Shown here: one piece after another, positions 37,586 to 45,810 of the stretch
How positions within the stretch are numbered: the stretch's first letter is position 1
Layout: each line of letters opens with the position of its first letter
Assembly: GCA_021299635.1 (NCBI GenBank)
Contig: JAJTFA010000001.1
Location: 698,089-762,088, forward strand
Origin: Sphingobacteriales bacterium
Lineage (GTDB): Bacteria > Bacteroidota > Bacteroidia > UKL13-3
Length of the DNA stretch: 64,000 nt
Reading direction: 5' to 3'
Position numbers and translations under genes: made by a program
The notes under the pieces: generated by a model
Seen by the model: only the letters and a program-made list of their open reading frames with translations
The model's database searches: none
What the model was told of the DNA's origin: nothing

Positions 37586-38770
37586 TTAAATGCCCATTTC
37601 AACTTGGAATCTGATTTGCCAGTGGTTGCTGGCAGGATTTGGAATAATATCGAAGTAAGTAATATCTGTTTGTACTTTTAATCGATGCCCCTTGATAAAC
37701 TTACCTATAACCACTGTTCCCAATTGTGTTTCTTTCTCAACCAATCTGGTATCACCTTCAGGTATTGTTCTTGTATATCGGCCGCCAATTAACATGCTGT
37801 TTAAAAATACATAACTCAACTCAGTATTAACTCCCCATCCATTAAATATGGTGCTTCGCTTTAAATCCTTTGCCAATATTACAATCGGATTAGCAACATC
37901 TCTTCTATATACTTCACTACTCAATGCCCAGCCGTTATACTTAAGCAGCATATCTCCACCATAATTTCTGAAATTCCTTTGTTCTGTAATTGTTTTTCCA
38001 AGTGTGGCACCAGTTCTGTTAGTATGGTCTACATATGCAAAACAGCCTGCAATGGCCAGCTTAGGTTTTTTCTCTCTTGCAAGGTCGGCTTCAAAATAAT
38101 CACCACCATTGGTGAATTTGCCTAGCGGATATATTTCTACCCTGGATGAGTATAGTAAACCATTATCTGATTTAGCAATATTTCTTCCCTCACCGTTTGA
38201 AACAGCACCTCTAAGGTTGTAATGAAAATTACCGATATGATTATCATAATACAATTGGATTCCAAAGTCACGATCAACGGTAAATATTCCATTTACAGCA
38301 GAACGGTCGGCAAATTGTAAATCGCCTGATGAAACAATTCGCTGACGATTTCCAGGTAATTTTGTTTGACCTACACCAATAGTAAGATGTTTGTTAGGTC
38401 GGTAAAATAACATTGCATCACGTACAATATTGGGATAATCTGTGTTATCCCAATCCATATCCCCTCTGGAGAAAGACAGCTGCAGTGCGTAAGAAAATTT
38501 CTGACTAAATACAAAACCATCAAATCTTAACCTTAACCTTCTTACAATCATTTCCCATTCTTTGGTAGATAGATCCTTATCATCTATTGTTGTCATAGCC
38601 ACACGATTTTGGATGCGAAAACGAATGCCTAGACTATAGCTGCTATCCGGTGTTGTGATGCCCAAACCTTTTCCATAGCTGAAGTAGGGTATTGGGTTAT
38701 CAGCATGTTGCGCTATGGAGATTGAATGAAACCAGATCATAGAGATAATTGAAAGTACTATTTTCTTCAT
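37586..38770 (-). CDS. OprP/OprO-like outer-membrane porin
   Basis: Outer-membrane porin of 394 residues with a signal peptide (KKIVLSIISMIWFHSISIAQ). Segments such as VRRLRLRFDGFVFSQKFSYALQLSF and QLQFADRSAVN-type strands are typical of phosphate-selective porins O and P. It is the first gene of the unit porin-DUF47-pit, so the operon covers phosphate passage over both membranes. The ATG at 38770 is chosen because it begins the signal peptide; an upstream in-frame start would add 16 polar residues. Confidence 0.82.
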   Translation of the reverse strand: MKKIVLSIISMIWFHSISIAQHADNPIPYFSYGKGLGITTPDSSYSLGIRFRIQNRVAMTTIDDKDLSTKEWEMIVRRLRLRFDGFVFSQKFSYALQLSFSRGDMDWDNTDYPNIVRDAMLFYRPNKHLTIGVGQTKLPGNRQRIVSSGDLQFADRSAVNGIFTVDRDFGIQLYYDNHIGNFHYNLRGAVSNGEGRNIAKSDNGLLYSSRVEIYPLGKFTNGGDYFEADLAREKKPKLAIAGCFAYVDHTNRTGATLGKTITEQRNFRNYGGDMLLKYNGWALSSEVYRRDVANPIVILAKDLKRSTIFNGWGVNTELSYVFLNSMLIGGRYTRTIPEGDTRLVEKETQLGTVVIGKFIKGHRLKVQTDITYFDIIPNPASNHWQIRFQVEMGI

Positions 38771-38788
38771 AACTTGATTTTGGTGCCG

Positions 38789-38796
38789 CGAACATA
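38789..38796 (-). promoter_or_regulatory. candidate -7 box of the phosphate porin operon
   Basis: On the minus strand TATGTTCG fits TAnnTTTG with one change and lies 18 nt before the porin ATG. A good -33 element is not obvious and no clear Pho-type repeat is seen in the 124-bp gap. Confidence 0.35.
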
Positions 38797-38894
38797 TAGT
38801 TATGAGTCCAATTAACATTTACTTAACAATAATTTAATATTGAAAGTCAGTAAAATAAAGGGTACTTTTTAAATTGAATAGAAAATAGAACACA

Positions 38895-39482
38895 TCATAA
38901 ATATGTCCATTTGTTATGCAAAACAAGAACCTGCGGGATTAGCAGGTGTTCCTCATCATTCTTTATCTCATGATGCGCCTTGCTGAGTTTTTCGGCTTCT
39001 GTCATTTGATTTTTCATGCGGGCTAAAACGGCTTCTTTACTGCTGCCATCTCTTTGCATGCTGCGCTCAATACGCAATGATTCAGGGGCCGTAACAACAA
39101 TGATTTCATCAAGTTGCTTGTAAGAGTCGGACTCAAACATGAGTGCAGCTTCTTTAACGATGTATTGATAGTTGCTATGCTTGTTGCACCACTCATCAAA
39201 ATCAGCAAATACGAGTGGGTGTACAACCTGATTAAGTTGTTTTAGCAAATCCGGATGTTTAAATGCCTCGGCTGCAATAAATGATCGATTTAACAAGCCA
39301 TCCGATGTGTAGGCATTGCTGCCAAATATACCTTTAATGTTGCGGATGAGATCGTTATTATTTACCATGAGCCATTTGGCTCTGCTATCCGCATCATAAA
39401 CAGGAATCCCCAGCTGCATAAATATGCGGCTTACGGTAGTTTTACCGCTTCCCATGCAGCCGGTGATGCCTATTTTTTTCAA
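38895..39482 (-). CDS. coaE: dephospho-CoA kinase, TTG start
   Basis: Last step of coenzyme A synthesis: phosphorylates dephospho-CoA. The 195-residue protein has the P-loop GCMGSGKT at residues 8-15, then VYDADSRAKWLM and PESLRIERSMQRDGSS (lid arginines). The start codon is TTG at 39482, directly abutting the yajC stop codon; no ATG lies early enough to keep the P-loop, so TTG is strongly supported. Last gene of the unit nusB-DUF1573-yajC-coaE. Confidence 0.92.
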   Translation of the reverse strand: MKKIGITGCMGSGKTTVSRIFMQLGIPVYDADSRAKWLMVNNNDLIRNIKGIFGSNAYTSDGLLNRSFIAAEAFKHPDLLKQLNQVVHPLVFADFDEWCNKHSNYQYIVKEAALMFESDSYKQLDEIIVVTAPESLRIERSMQRDGSSKEAVLARMKNQMTEAEKLSKAHHEIKNDEEHLLIPQVLVLHNKWTYL

Positions 39483-39818
39483 TTACTTCTTTTCTTCTTT
39501 TTTATCTTCCTTCTTAGGGTTCAGATTTCGTGAGGCCTCCATTGAAATTGCTGTTCTGTCTACGCGTAAACGGGTGCCTTCACTCTCAATAACCAAGGCA
39601 TCTTCATTCACTTCCACAATTTTGGCATGTATTCCGCCAATGGTAATTACCTTATCTCCCTTGCCCAGATTTTCTCTGAACTTTTTTTGTTCCTTGTTTT
39701 TCTTCATTTGAGGATAAATCATGAAGAAATAAAACACCACCATTATTAAAATAAGTGGTAGAAAAGAACCAAGACCTCCACCGGCATTGCCACCGGCCAT
39801 TAATAGTGTTTGTAGCAT
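39483..39818 (-). CDS. yajC: preprotein translocase subunit YajC
   Basis: Small membrane protein of 111 residues with one N-terminal span (FLPLILIMVVFYFFMIYPQ) followed by the cytoplasmic YajC domain (GDKVITIGGIHAKIVEV) and a Lys/Glu-rich tail. It is part of the SecDF-YajC complex that assists Sec export. It starts 9 bp after the DUF1573 lipoprotein gene and abuts coaE. Confidence 0.94.
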   Translation of the reverse strand: MLQTLLMAGGNAGGGLGSFLPLILIMVVFYFFMIYPQMKKNKEQKKFRENLGKGDKVITIGGIHAKIVEVNEDALVIESEGTRLRVDRTAISMEASRNLNPKKEDKKEEKK

Positions 39819-39827
39819 ATGTTTTTG

Positions 39828-40313
39828 TTATTTTAAAAGTTGACTTCCGTTTTTAACCTGCACAAAACCTTTAATAATTAAGGTTGTTTGCGGAGGGGTC
39901 GTGTTTGTTGTTACGTAAACCTCTTTGGTAAATTTATCTTCTCTGTACTCGCTGTTAAATTTTACTTTAATAAATCCTTCATTTCCCGGTTTAATAGGTT
40001 CTTTTGAAAACTCAGGTACGGTGCAACCACAGCTTCCAAGGGCATTTGCAATGAGCAAATCTCCATCACCCGTATTTTTAAATTTGAAATTAAACTCAGC
40101 CCTCTCGCCTTGCATTACAATACCAAAATCATGTTCTGTTTTTTCAAAGGTAATGGCTGCTTCTCCTTCTTTCGCAGATTTGATTGCAACCGAAGAATCG
40201 GCTGAAGCAGCAATATGAATGGAATTGGCTGAAGCCTTTGACTTTTCCTGCTGGCATGCTGTAAATGCAAACAAAGTAATCATGCATAGAAATAGTTTTG
40301 TGTATTTGCTCAT
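39828..40313 (-). CDS. DUF1573 lipoprotein
   Basis: Predicted lipoprotein of 161 residues: signal peptide with lipobox FTAC, then one DUF1573 Ig-like domain (FEKTEHDFGIVMQGERAEF ... GSCGCTVPEFSKEPIKPG). DUF1573 domains are very common in Bacteroidota envelope proteins; their role is unclear. The ATG at 40313 is used because it begins the signal peptide; a start 18 bp upstream would overlap nusB. Confidence 0.88.
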   Translation of the reverse strand: MSKYTKLFLCMITLFAFTACQQEKSKASANSIHIAASADSSVAIKSAKEGEAAITFEKTEHDFGIVMQGERAEFNFKFKNTGDGDLLIANALGSCGCTVPEFSKEPIKPGNEGFIKVKFNSEYREDKFTKEVYVTTNTTPPQTTLIIKGFVQVKNGSQLLK

Positions 40314-40323
40314 TGTATTCAAA

Positions 40324-41268
40324 TTATTCAACCAAGCCGCGACCGGTTTTATTAATTTTGTTTTGTTTACGCAAATCTAATTGAATCTTATCGAGTATGC
40401 CATTGATAAAACCATGGCTATTTGGTGTGCTGTATAATTTGGCCACTTCAAGGTATTCATTAATGCTTACCTTAACAGGTATCTGAGGGAATTTTAAAAT
40501 TTCACACAAAGCCATTTTCATTAGAAGCATATCAACCAGGGCAATGCGCTCGGGCTCCCAGTTACTGGTTTTATCGGCTACCAGTTTGGTAAATTCATCA
40601 TCAGATTCGATGCATTTAACAAACAGTTGCTGCATAAATTTATTTTCTTCATCAGCGCTTACTGTGTCATTCAAAATTCCTTCATCTGCTTTCATATTCT
40701 GCATCTGATCAATGCTTTTGAGCAAGGCAGTAGTTACTAGCACCTGATCGTCTTCCCAATTCAGAAATTTCTCTTCAATATAGTGATTAAACAAATCAGA
40801 CTCAGCAATACAAACCTGAAAAAATTCATTCAACATTTTTTTATCGTCTGCGAAGGTTGGTGAAGTTTTCTGTGCATATGCTACAAATGCAGCGTTATCT
40901 TTAAACAACTGCCACACTTGTTTAAAGGTGTCGGTTGTTTGGTCCCAGATGAGTTTATGATGCTTTACTTTTGATTGAAGCAGTTTACTTTCCTCCAGTT
41001 GAAGAACAAGTTTGTTTTGATGAAATGCCACAAATGGCTTGATGATACTTTCCTGAGGAAAATACTTTGATTGCTGAATATCCAGTTCCTTTGCTATAAA
41101 AAATCGGAATGCGCCCGGTAGGGCAAGCATGTAAATATAAATTTGATAAGCTTTTTCAAGGCTTTTCAGCAGGCTTTTTTCGTGCAGGGTCCTGTTGGCT
41201 TTTTCATCTTGCCAATAGGCATAGAGTTCATGAAAAACCTTTATCCTTAAAAATCTTCTATTAAACAT
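40324..41268 (-). CDS. nusB: transcription antitermination factor NusB (long form)
   Basis: The C-terminal 150 residues form the NusB fold (WEPERIALVDMLLMKMALCEIL, then VSINEYLEVAKLYSTPNSHGFINGILD), which binds boxA RNA with NusE for rRNA antitermination. The whole protein has 314 residues, about twice E. coli NusB; the extended N-terminal helical part is usual in Bacteroidota. It heads the unit nusB-DUF1573-yajC-coaE. Confidence 0.9.
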   Translation of the reverse strand: MFNRRFLRIKVFHELYAYWQDEKANRTLHEKSLLKSLEKAYQIYIYMLALPGAFRFFIAKELDIQQSKYFPQESIIKPFVAFHQNKLVLQLEESKLLQSKVKHHKLIWDQTTDTFKQVWQLFKDNAAFVAYAQKTSPTFADDKKMLNEFFQVCIAESDLFNHYIEEKFLNWEDDQVLVTTALLKSIDQMQNMKADEGILNDTVSADEENKFMQQLFVKCIESDDEFTKLVADKTSNWEPERIALVDMLLMKMALCEILKFPQIPVKVSINEYLEVAKLYSTPNSHGFINGILDKIQLDLRKQNKINKTGRGLVE

Positions 41269-41305
41269 GTATCAGAACGGTGGCTTGTATTATATAAATG
41301 GAACT

Positions 41306-41332
41306 GGGCTGCATTCATTACTCTCGCAGCCC
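41306..41332 (-). repeat. inverted repeat directly after the leucine dehydrogenase stop
   Basis: GGGCTGC (41306-41312) pairs with GCAGCCC (41326-41332) around a 13-nt loop, 8 nt past the stop of the dehydrogenase. In the direction of transcription the U-run precedes rather than follows the stem, so it is not a standard intrinsic terminator; it may protect the 3' end. Confidence 0.5.
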
Positions 41333-41340
41333 AAAAAATA

Positions 41341-42441
41341 TTAGTAGGTAGATTTTACACGTAAAATATCGTTTACACGTTTCTCAGCCAATTGGGTTGC
41401 TGCCAATTGCGTATGGGTGCCATTTTGTTCAGCAGTTTTAAGTATGTCTAGTGTAACATCATAAATACGCTCAGTATTGCGCAAGGCTGTTTCTCTGTTA
41501 TATCCGATATATTCCTGATAAACGTTTATTAAACCTCCGGCATTAATTAAGAAATCAGGTGCGTAGGTAATACCTTTTTCAACCAGCATTGGGCCATGAA
41601 TATTTTCATCGGCCAATTGGTTATTGGCTGCACCTGCAATAACTTTACAGTTAAGTTTCTTAATATTTTCAGTGTTAAGAACTGCTCCCAGCGCACAGGG
41701 GGCAAATACATCTGCATCTTGTCCATAAATTTCATCACCTTTTACTACAACTGCACCCATTTCTTTAGCGTATTTAGCCAACACCTCTTCATTGATGTCG
41801 GTTATAATTAGTTTGGCCCCATCCTTATGCAAATATTCCAGCAGATGTCCTCCAACTTTACCTATACCCTGTACGGCAACTGTTTTGCCACTTAGGCTAT
41901 CAGAACCATAAACATGTTTTGCCGCGGCTTTCATACCCATATAAGTGCCATAAGCTGTAACAGGGCTCGGATCTCCGCCACCGCCCATGGATTCAGGCAA
42001 ACCAACCACATGGCCGGTTTCCATATGCACATATTCCATATCACGTGTGGTGGTATTTACGTCTTCTGCAGTGATATACTTGCCATGCAAATTTTCAACA
42101 AATCGCCCAAACTTGCGCATGAGGGCTTCAGTTTTAATGGTTTTGGCATCACCAATAATTACCGCTTTGGCACCTCCCAGATTTAAACCTGATATAGCTG
42201 CTTTATAGGTCATGCCGCGTGAAAGGCGAAGTACATCATTAACAGCCTCTGCCTCTGAAGTATAGTTCCATATACGTGTTCCGCCTAAACCGGGGCCTAA
42301 TACCGTATTGTGTATAGCAATAATGGCCTTTAATCCTGTATGTTTATCCTGACAAAAAACCAGCTCTTCGTGGTCATGCGTAAATAATTGGCCAAAAATT
42401 TCTGCTGATTGATTGTTAGCGGCTCCCTGTATTGTTGACAT
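41341..42441 (-). CDS. leucine dehydrogenase (Glu/Leu/Phe/Val dehydrogenase family)
   Basis: NAD-dependent amino acid dehydrogenase of 366 residues, reversibly deaminating branched-chain amino acids. The catalytic region is GLNLGGAKAVIIGD with the conserved Lys, preceded by GPGLGGTRIW; the Rossmann fingerprint is VAVQGIGKVGGHLLEYL. Length and motifs match leucine/valine dehydrogenase better than the longer glutamate enzymes. It is divergent from the ABC exporter gene. Confidence 0.9.
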   Translation of the reverse strand: MSTIQGAANNQSAEIFGQLFTHDHEELVFCQDKHTGLKAIIAIHNTVLGPGLGGTRIWNYTSEAEAVNDVLRLSRGMTYKAAISGLNLGGAKAVIIGDAKTIKTEALMRKFGRFVENLHGKYITAEDVNTTTRDMEYVHMETGHVVGLPESMGGGGDPSPVTAYGTYMGMKAAAKHVYGSDSLSGKTVAVQGIGKVGGHLLEYLHKDGAKLIITDINEEVLAKYAKEMGAVVVKGDEIYGQDADVFAPCALGAVLNTENIKKLNCKVIAGAANNQLADENIHGPMLVEKGITYAPDFLINAGGLINVYQEYIGYNRETALRNTERIYDVTLDILKTAEQNGTHTQLAATQLAEKRVNDILRVKSTY

Positions 42442-42479
42442 AATTCGTTTTCTTTAGTTCAGGTAATTATTAAAGTTTG

Positions 42480-42487
42480 CAAAAGTA
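42480..42487 (-). promoter_or_regulatory. candidate -7 box of the leucine dehydrogenase gene
   Basis: On the minus strand TACTTTTG matches TAnnTTTG in full and ends 38 nt before the ATG. The -33 region is A/T-rich with no perfect TTTG at the best spacing. Confidence 0.4.
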
Positions 42488-42525
42488 ATTCAATTTTCGT
42501 TTTTTCATAATAAACAGCAGCTGTA

Positions 42526-44334
42526 TTGAAATCGTTAAAACACCTTAACAAATACTTGTATAAATACCGTTATCGATTTTTACTGGGAATCATATTTGTG
42601 GTGGCCTCCAACTTGTTTTCTGTCTTTCCTGCCCAGGCGGTTGGCCGTGCCATTGATTTAATAAAGGAAAAATTAGTTTTATATGTGCAGCAAACAGCTG
42701 TAGATTCTACCAATACCTTGCAAGAGGAATTAAATACCAGTATTTTATATTTCTCCGGACTCATTTTGCTGTTTGCTTTAATACGCGGTGCATTCATGTA
42801 TCTCATGCGCCAAACACTAATAGTTATGTCGCGCAAGGTTGAGTTTGACCTGAAGAATGAAGTATTTGCCCATTATCAGCAACTTTCACAGGCTTTTTAT
42901 AAAGTTAATAATACAGGTGATTTAATGTCGCGTATCTCTGAAGACGTAAGCAGGGTGCGCATGTACATTGGCCCTGCAGTAATGTACTTTACCAACCTGG
43001 TGGTAACATTTTTGGTGGTAATACCTTATATGTATTCGGTTGACTTTTGGTTTGCCACACTGGTACTCTTACCATTGCCGGTATTGTCCTATGCTATATT
43101 TAGGGTAAATAATACCATTAATCGTAAAAGTGATGCTATACAGGCTCAACTTTCATCTATTACAGGCTTTGTTCAGGAAACCTTCTCAGGCATTAGGGTT
43201 ATAAAGTCGTTCGCTGTAGAAAAGGATACAAAGCAGGCTTTTGAAAAGGAGTTAGATTTATATAAATCAAAATCACTCTCTCTTGCCAAAACAGATGCTA
43301 CTTTTTTTCCATTGATGACTTTCTTAACCGGACTTAGTACGCTTATTACATTAGGAGTTGGCGGATGGCTGGTTTTGCAGGGAAATATAGGAGTGGGCAC
43401 AATTGCTGAGTTCATTATCTATGTAAATTTGCTTACCTGGCCGGTAACCGCACTTGGCTACACCTCATCACTGGTGCAACGAGCAGCAGCATCTCAGGAG
43501 CGCATCAATCAGTTTTTATCTGTTAAGCCTGATATTGTTTCTCCGAAAAACGCACCTTATTCGTTTGAGAAGGAAATAAGATTTGAGCATGTTACGTATT
43601 GCTATCCTGAAAAAAGCATACCGGCCTTAAACAATATTTCATTGGTTATACCCAAAGGCAAAACCATTGCAGTGCTTGGAACTACTGGATCAGGTAAAAC
43701 CACGTTGGTGCAGCTTTTACTCAGGGTTATGGATTGCACGGAAGGTAGCATAACAATTGATGGTATAGATATTAAAAAAATCAATGCCACACTTCTTAAA
43801 ACAGAAACCGGATATGCACCTCAGGAAGTTTTTCTTTTTTCAGACTCGGTTTATAATAACATTGCATTTGGCTTAACGGCAGAAAAATCGCCTGTAACCA
43901 ATGAACAGATGTCGCAGGCTGTAGAAATGGCAGCCCTTTCACAAACCATAGCTGAGCTGCCGCAGGGCTTGCAAACCATAGTGGGAGAGAGAGGCGTATC
44001 ACTTTCGGGTGGTCAAAAACAGCGTGTAGCTATTGCCAGGGCGCTAATAAAAGATCCTCAATTGCTTGTGTTGGATGATTGCCTCTCGGCAGTTGACACA
44101 AAAACAGAAGCTGAAATACTAACGCACCTGAAAAGTTTTATGAAACATCGTACGGCCCTGATCATCAGCCACAGGGTGTCAACGGTTAAGGATGCAGATT
44201 ATATTATGTTATTAGATAATGGCAGTATAACAGAAGAAGGAACCCATGCGGAATTATTGATTAAAAACGGTCGTTATGCTTCTTTATACAGAAAACAACT
44301 TTCAGAAGTGACGAGTGAAGTCGAATTAAATTAG
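42526..44334 (+). CDS. ABC transporter, fused permease and ATPase, TTG start
   Basis: Half-size ABC exporter of 602 residues: six-helix membrane domain to about residue 330, then the ATPase. Walker A is GTTGSGKTT, the signature is LSGGQKQRVAIARAL, and Walker B is LLVLDDCLSAVD, with Asp where the catalytic Glu usually stands, as in one site of heterodimeric exporters. The start is TTG at 42526; it gives the family N-terminus KSLKHLNKYLYKYRYRF. Substrate unknown (lipid or drug exporters are the closest types). Confidence 0.88.
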   Translation: MKSLKHLNKYLYKYRYRFLLGIIFVVASNLFSVFPAQAVGRAIDLIKEKLVLYVQQTAVDSTNTLQEELNTSILYFSGLILLFALIRGAFMYLMRQTLIVMSRKVEFDLKNEVFAHYQQLSQAFYKVNNTGDLMSRISEDVSRVRMYIGPAVMYFTNLVVTFLVVIPYMYSVDFWFATLVLLPLPVLSYAIFRVNNTINRKSDAIQAQLSSITGFVQETFSGIRVIKSFAVEKDTKQAFEKELDLYKSKSLSLAKTDATFFPLMTFLTGLSTLITLGVGGWLVLQGNIGVGTIAEFIIYVNLLTWPVTALGYTSSLVQRAAASQERINQFLSVKPDIVSPKNAPYSFEKEIRFEHVTYCYPEKSIPALNNISLVIPKGKTIAVLGTTGSGKTTLVQLLLRVMDCTEGSITIDGIDIKKINATLLKTETGYAPQEVFLFSDSVYNNIAFGLTAEKSPVTNEQMSQAVEMAALSQTIAELPQGLQTIVGERGVSLSGGQKQRVAIARALIKDPQLLVLDDCLSAVDTKTEAEILTHLKSFMKHRTALIISHRVSTVKDADYIMLLDNGSITEEGTHAELLIKNGRYASLYRKQLSEVTSEVELN

Positions 44335-44370
44335 CTCTAATTGGCTTATATTTCTTGGAAAAGAAAATAT

Positions 44371-44401
44371 TTTGAAAAATGTTTAGGAACGTTTATTTTT
44401 C
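44371..44401 (+). promoter_or_regulatory. candidate promoter of the DUF3276 gene
   Basis: TTTG at 44371-44374 and TATTTTTC at 44394-44401 are separated by 19 bp, the preferred spacing of Bacteroidota promoters; the -7 box has one mismatch. The leader would be about 30 nt. Confidence 0.5.
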
Positions 44402-44437
44402 CCGAAATTTTAAACTAAATAAAAAAGTACAAGACCA

Positions 44438-44758
44438 ATGGATGATTTTAACAAGGGCGAAAGGCAAGAGATTTTTTCTAAAAAAATTAGAGCCGGAAAA
44501 AGAACCTATTTCTTTGATGTAAAATCTACAAAAGGTAATGACTATTTCATTACCATTACTGAAAGTAAGAAGAAATTTGAAGACGGCAGCTTTGTAAAGC
44601 ATAAGATTTTTCTCTACAAGGAAGATTTTAACAAATTTCAGGAGGCTCTGGGCGAAACCATTAGTCATGTAAAAACAGAGCTGATGCCTGAATACAATTT
44701 TGATGAATTTACCCGTGATAACCATGATTATAATGGTGATTCGGCTGAGTTATCATAA
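44438..44758 (+). CDS. PUR-domain DUF3276 nucleic-acid-binding protein
   Basis: Protein of 106 residues built on one PUR repeat (IFSKKIRAGKRTYFFDVKST ... DYFITITESKKKFEDG ... KHKIFLYKEDFNKFQEAL). PUR-alpha-like proteins bind single-stranded DNA or RNA and dimerise through the repeat; bacterial members are known from Borrelia and Bacteroidota. An acidic tail follows. It has its own likely promoter. The next gene starts 70 bp later. Confidence 0.88.
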   Translation: MDDFNKGERQEIFSKKIRAGKRTYFFDVKSTKGNDYFITITESKKKFEDGSFVKHKIFLYKEDFNKFQEALGETISHVKTELMPEYNFDEFTRDNHDYNGDSAELS

Positions 44759-44828
44759 TCTTAAACATATTATTTCTCTCTTTTTCGATTTTTTAACACA
44801 AATTTGTACAACTTTTAAACAACTAAAT

Positions 44829-45734
44829 ATGAAAAAACTATTCAAATCGCTTGTGGTGCTGAGCATAGCTTCAGCAGCTTTTTTAGCATCTTGTTCTAAA
44901 GAAGATGCGGCAGATGTTACGGTAACAATTTCCGGTGACAAATCGGGTTCTGTAGCACTAAATACAACAAATCCGCCTTCGCTAAAACTCACACTTGAGC
45001 TAAAAGGGAATGACGATAACAAGTTGAAGAAAGTAACCCTTACCAGCAATAAAACTTCAACTCCATTGCTTTCAAAAGAGTTATCAGGTACCACAGCTAA
45101 CGAAGTGGTAAATGTATCACTCGATCAAATCGGTACTTGGGTATTCACTGTTTCCTTAGAAGGTGAAGGCAATACTGCTACTGCCTCTTATGAAATTACT
45201 GTTACTGCACCAGCTTCTTATGGAGCACTTGACCCAAGTGCAAATCCAATTCCACTTGGAGCTCAATCTGCTACCATCGGTCAGTTTCTTGACTTGAGCA
45301 CCGGTGAGGTATTTGAATTTGGTGATGGAAGTGCTAAAGCCAATGCTGCTAAGATTGATTTAGGTTATGCTTATGGCAATACCGGTTTGGCAACTTTATT
45401 CTCTCCGTCAAATACAACTTACCACACTCAAATCTATAATGATGCTACTAATGGAATTGGAACATGGTTGGTAAAAAATGCTACTAAAATTGTAAGTCTT
45501 CGTGGTATCGTTTCAAAAGCTGATTTTGAGGCTGCAACCAATGATTCAATCATTGTTGTAAACACCGGCAGACTAAGCACTACGCCTAATAATGTAGTAA
45601 GCCAATTACAGAAAGATGACGTTTTGTTGTTTGAAATTGCTAAAAATCCGGTTAAAAAAGGTTTGATTATAGTTGATGATATCACTACATCAGGTACAGG
45701 TCAAATCACTATTCGCAGAAAAATTCAGATTTAA
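44829..45734 (+). CDS. lipoprotein with Ig-like domain, function unknown
   Basis: Predicted surface or periplasmic lipoprotein of 301 residues: signal peptide LVVLSIASAAFLASC with lipobox Cys followed by SKED. The first half has an Ig/beta-sandwich pattern (VTVTISGDKSGSVALNT ... GTWVFTVSLEGEGNTATASY). The second half contains repeated short beta-strands without known motifs. I do not recognise the family. An in-frame start at 44700 would precede the signal peptide and overlap DUF3276, so ATG 44829 is used. It is followed by a strong terminator. Confidence 0.7.
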   Translation: MKKLFKSLVVLSIASAAFLASCSKEDAADVTVTISGDKSGSVALNTTNPPSLKLTLELKGNDDNKLKKVTLTSNKTSTPLLSKELSGTTANEVVNVSLDQIGTWVFTVSLEGEGNTATASYEITVTAPASYGALDPSANPIPLGAQSATIGQFLDLSTGEVFEFGDGSAKANAAKIDLGYAYGNTGLATLFSPSNTTYHTQIYNDATNGIGTWLVKNATKIVSLRGIVSKADFEAATNDSIIVVNTGRLSTTPNNVVSQLQKDDVLLFEIAKNPVKKGLIIVDDITTSGTGQITIRRKIQI

Positions 45735-45754
45735 TCTATCAAGTTATTAAAATC

Positions 45755-45780
45755 AAAGCCGGCCACAAGCCGGCTTTTTT
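45755..45780 (+). terminator. intrinsic terminator after the lipoprotein gene
   Basis: AAAGCCGGC (45755-45763) pairs with GCCGGCTTT (45769-45777) around a 5-nt loop and is followed by a T-tract. It separates the lipoprotein gene from pfkA. Confidence 0.92.
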
Positions 45781-45810
45781 AGTACTTTTACCTGCATAAA
45801 TTTATCAATA

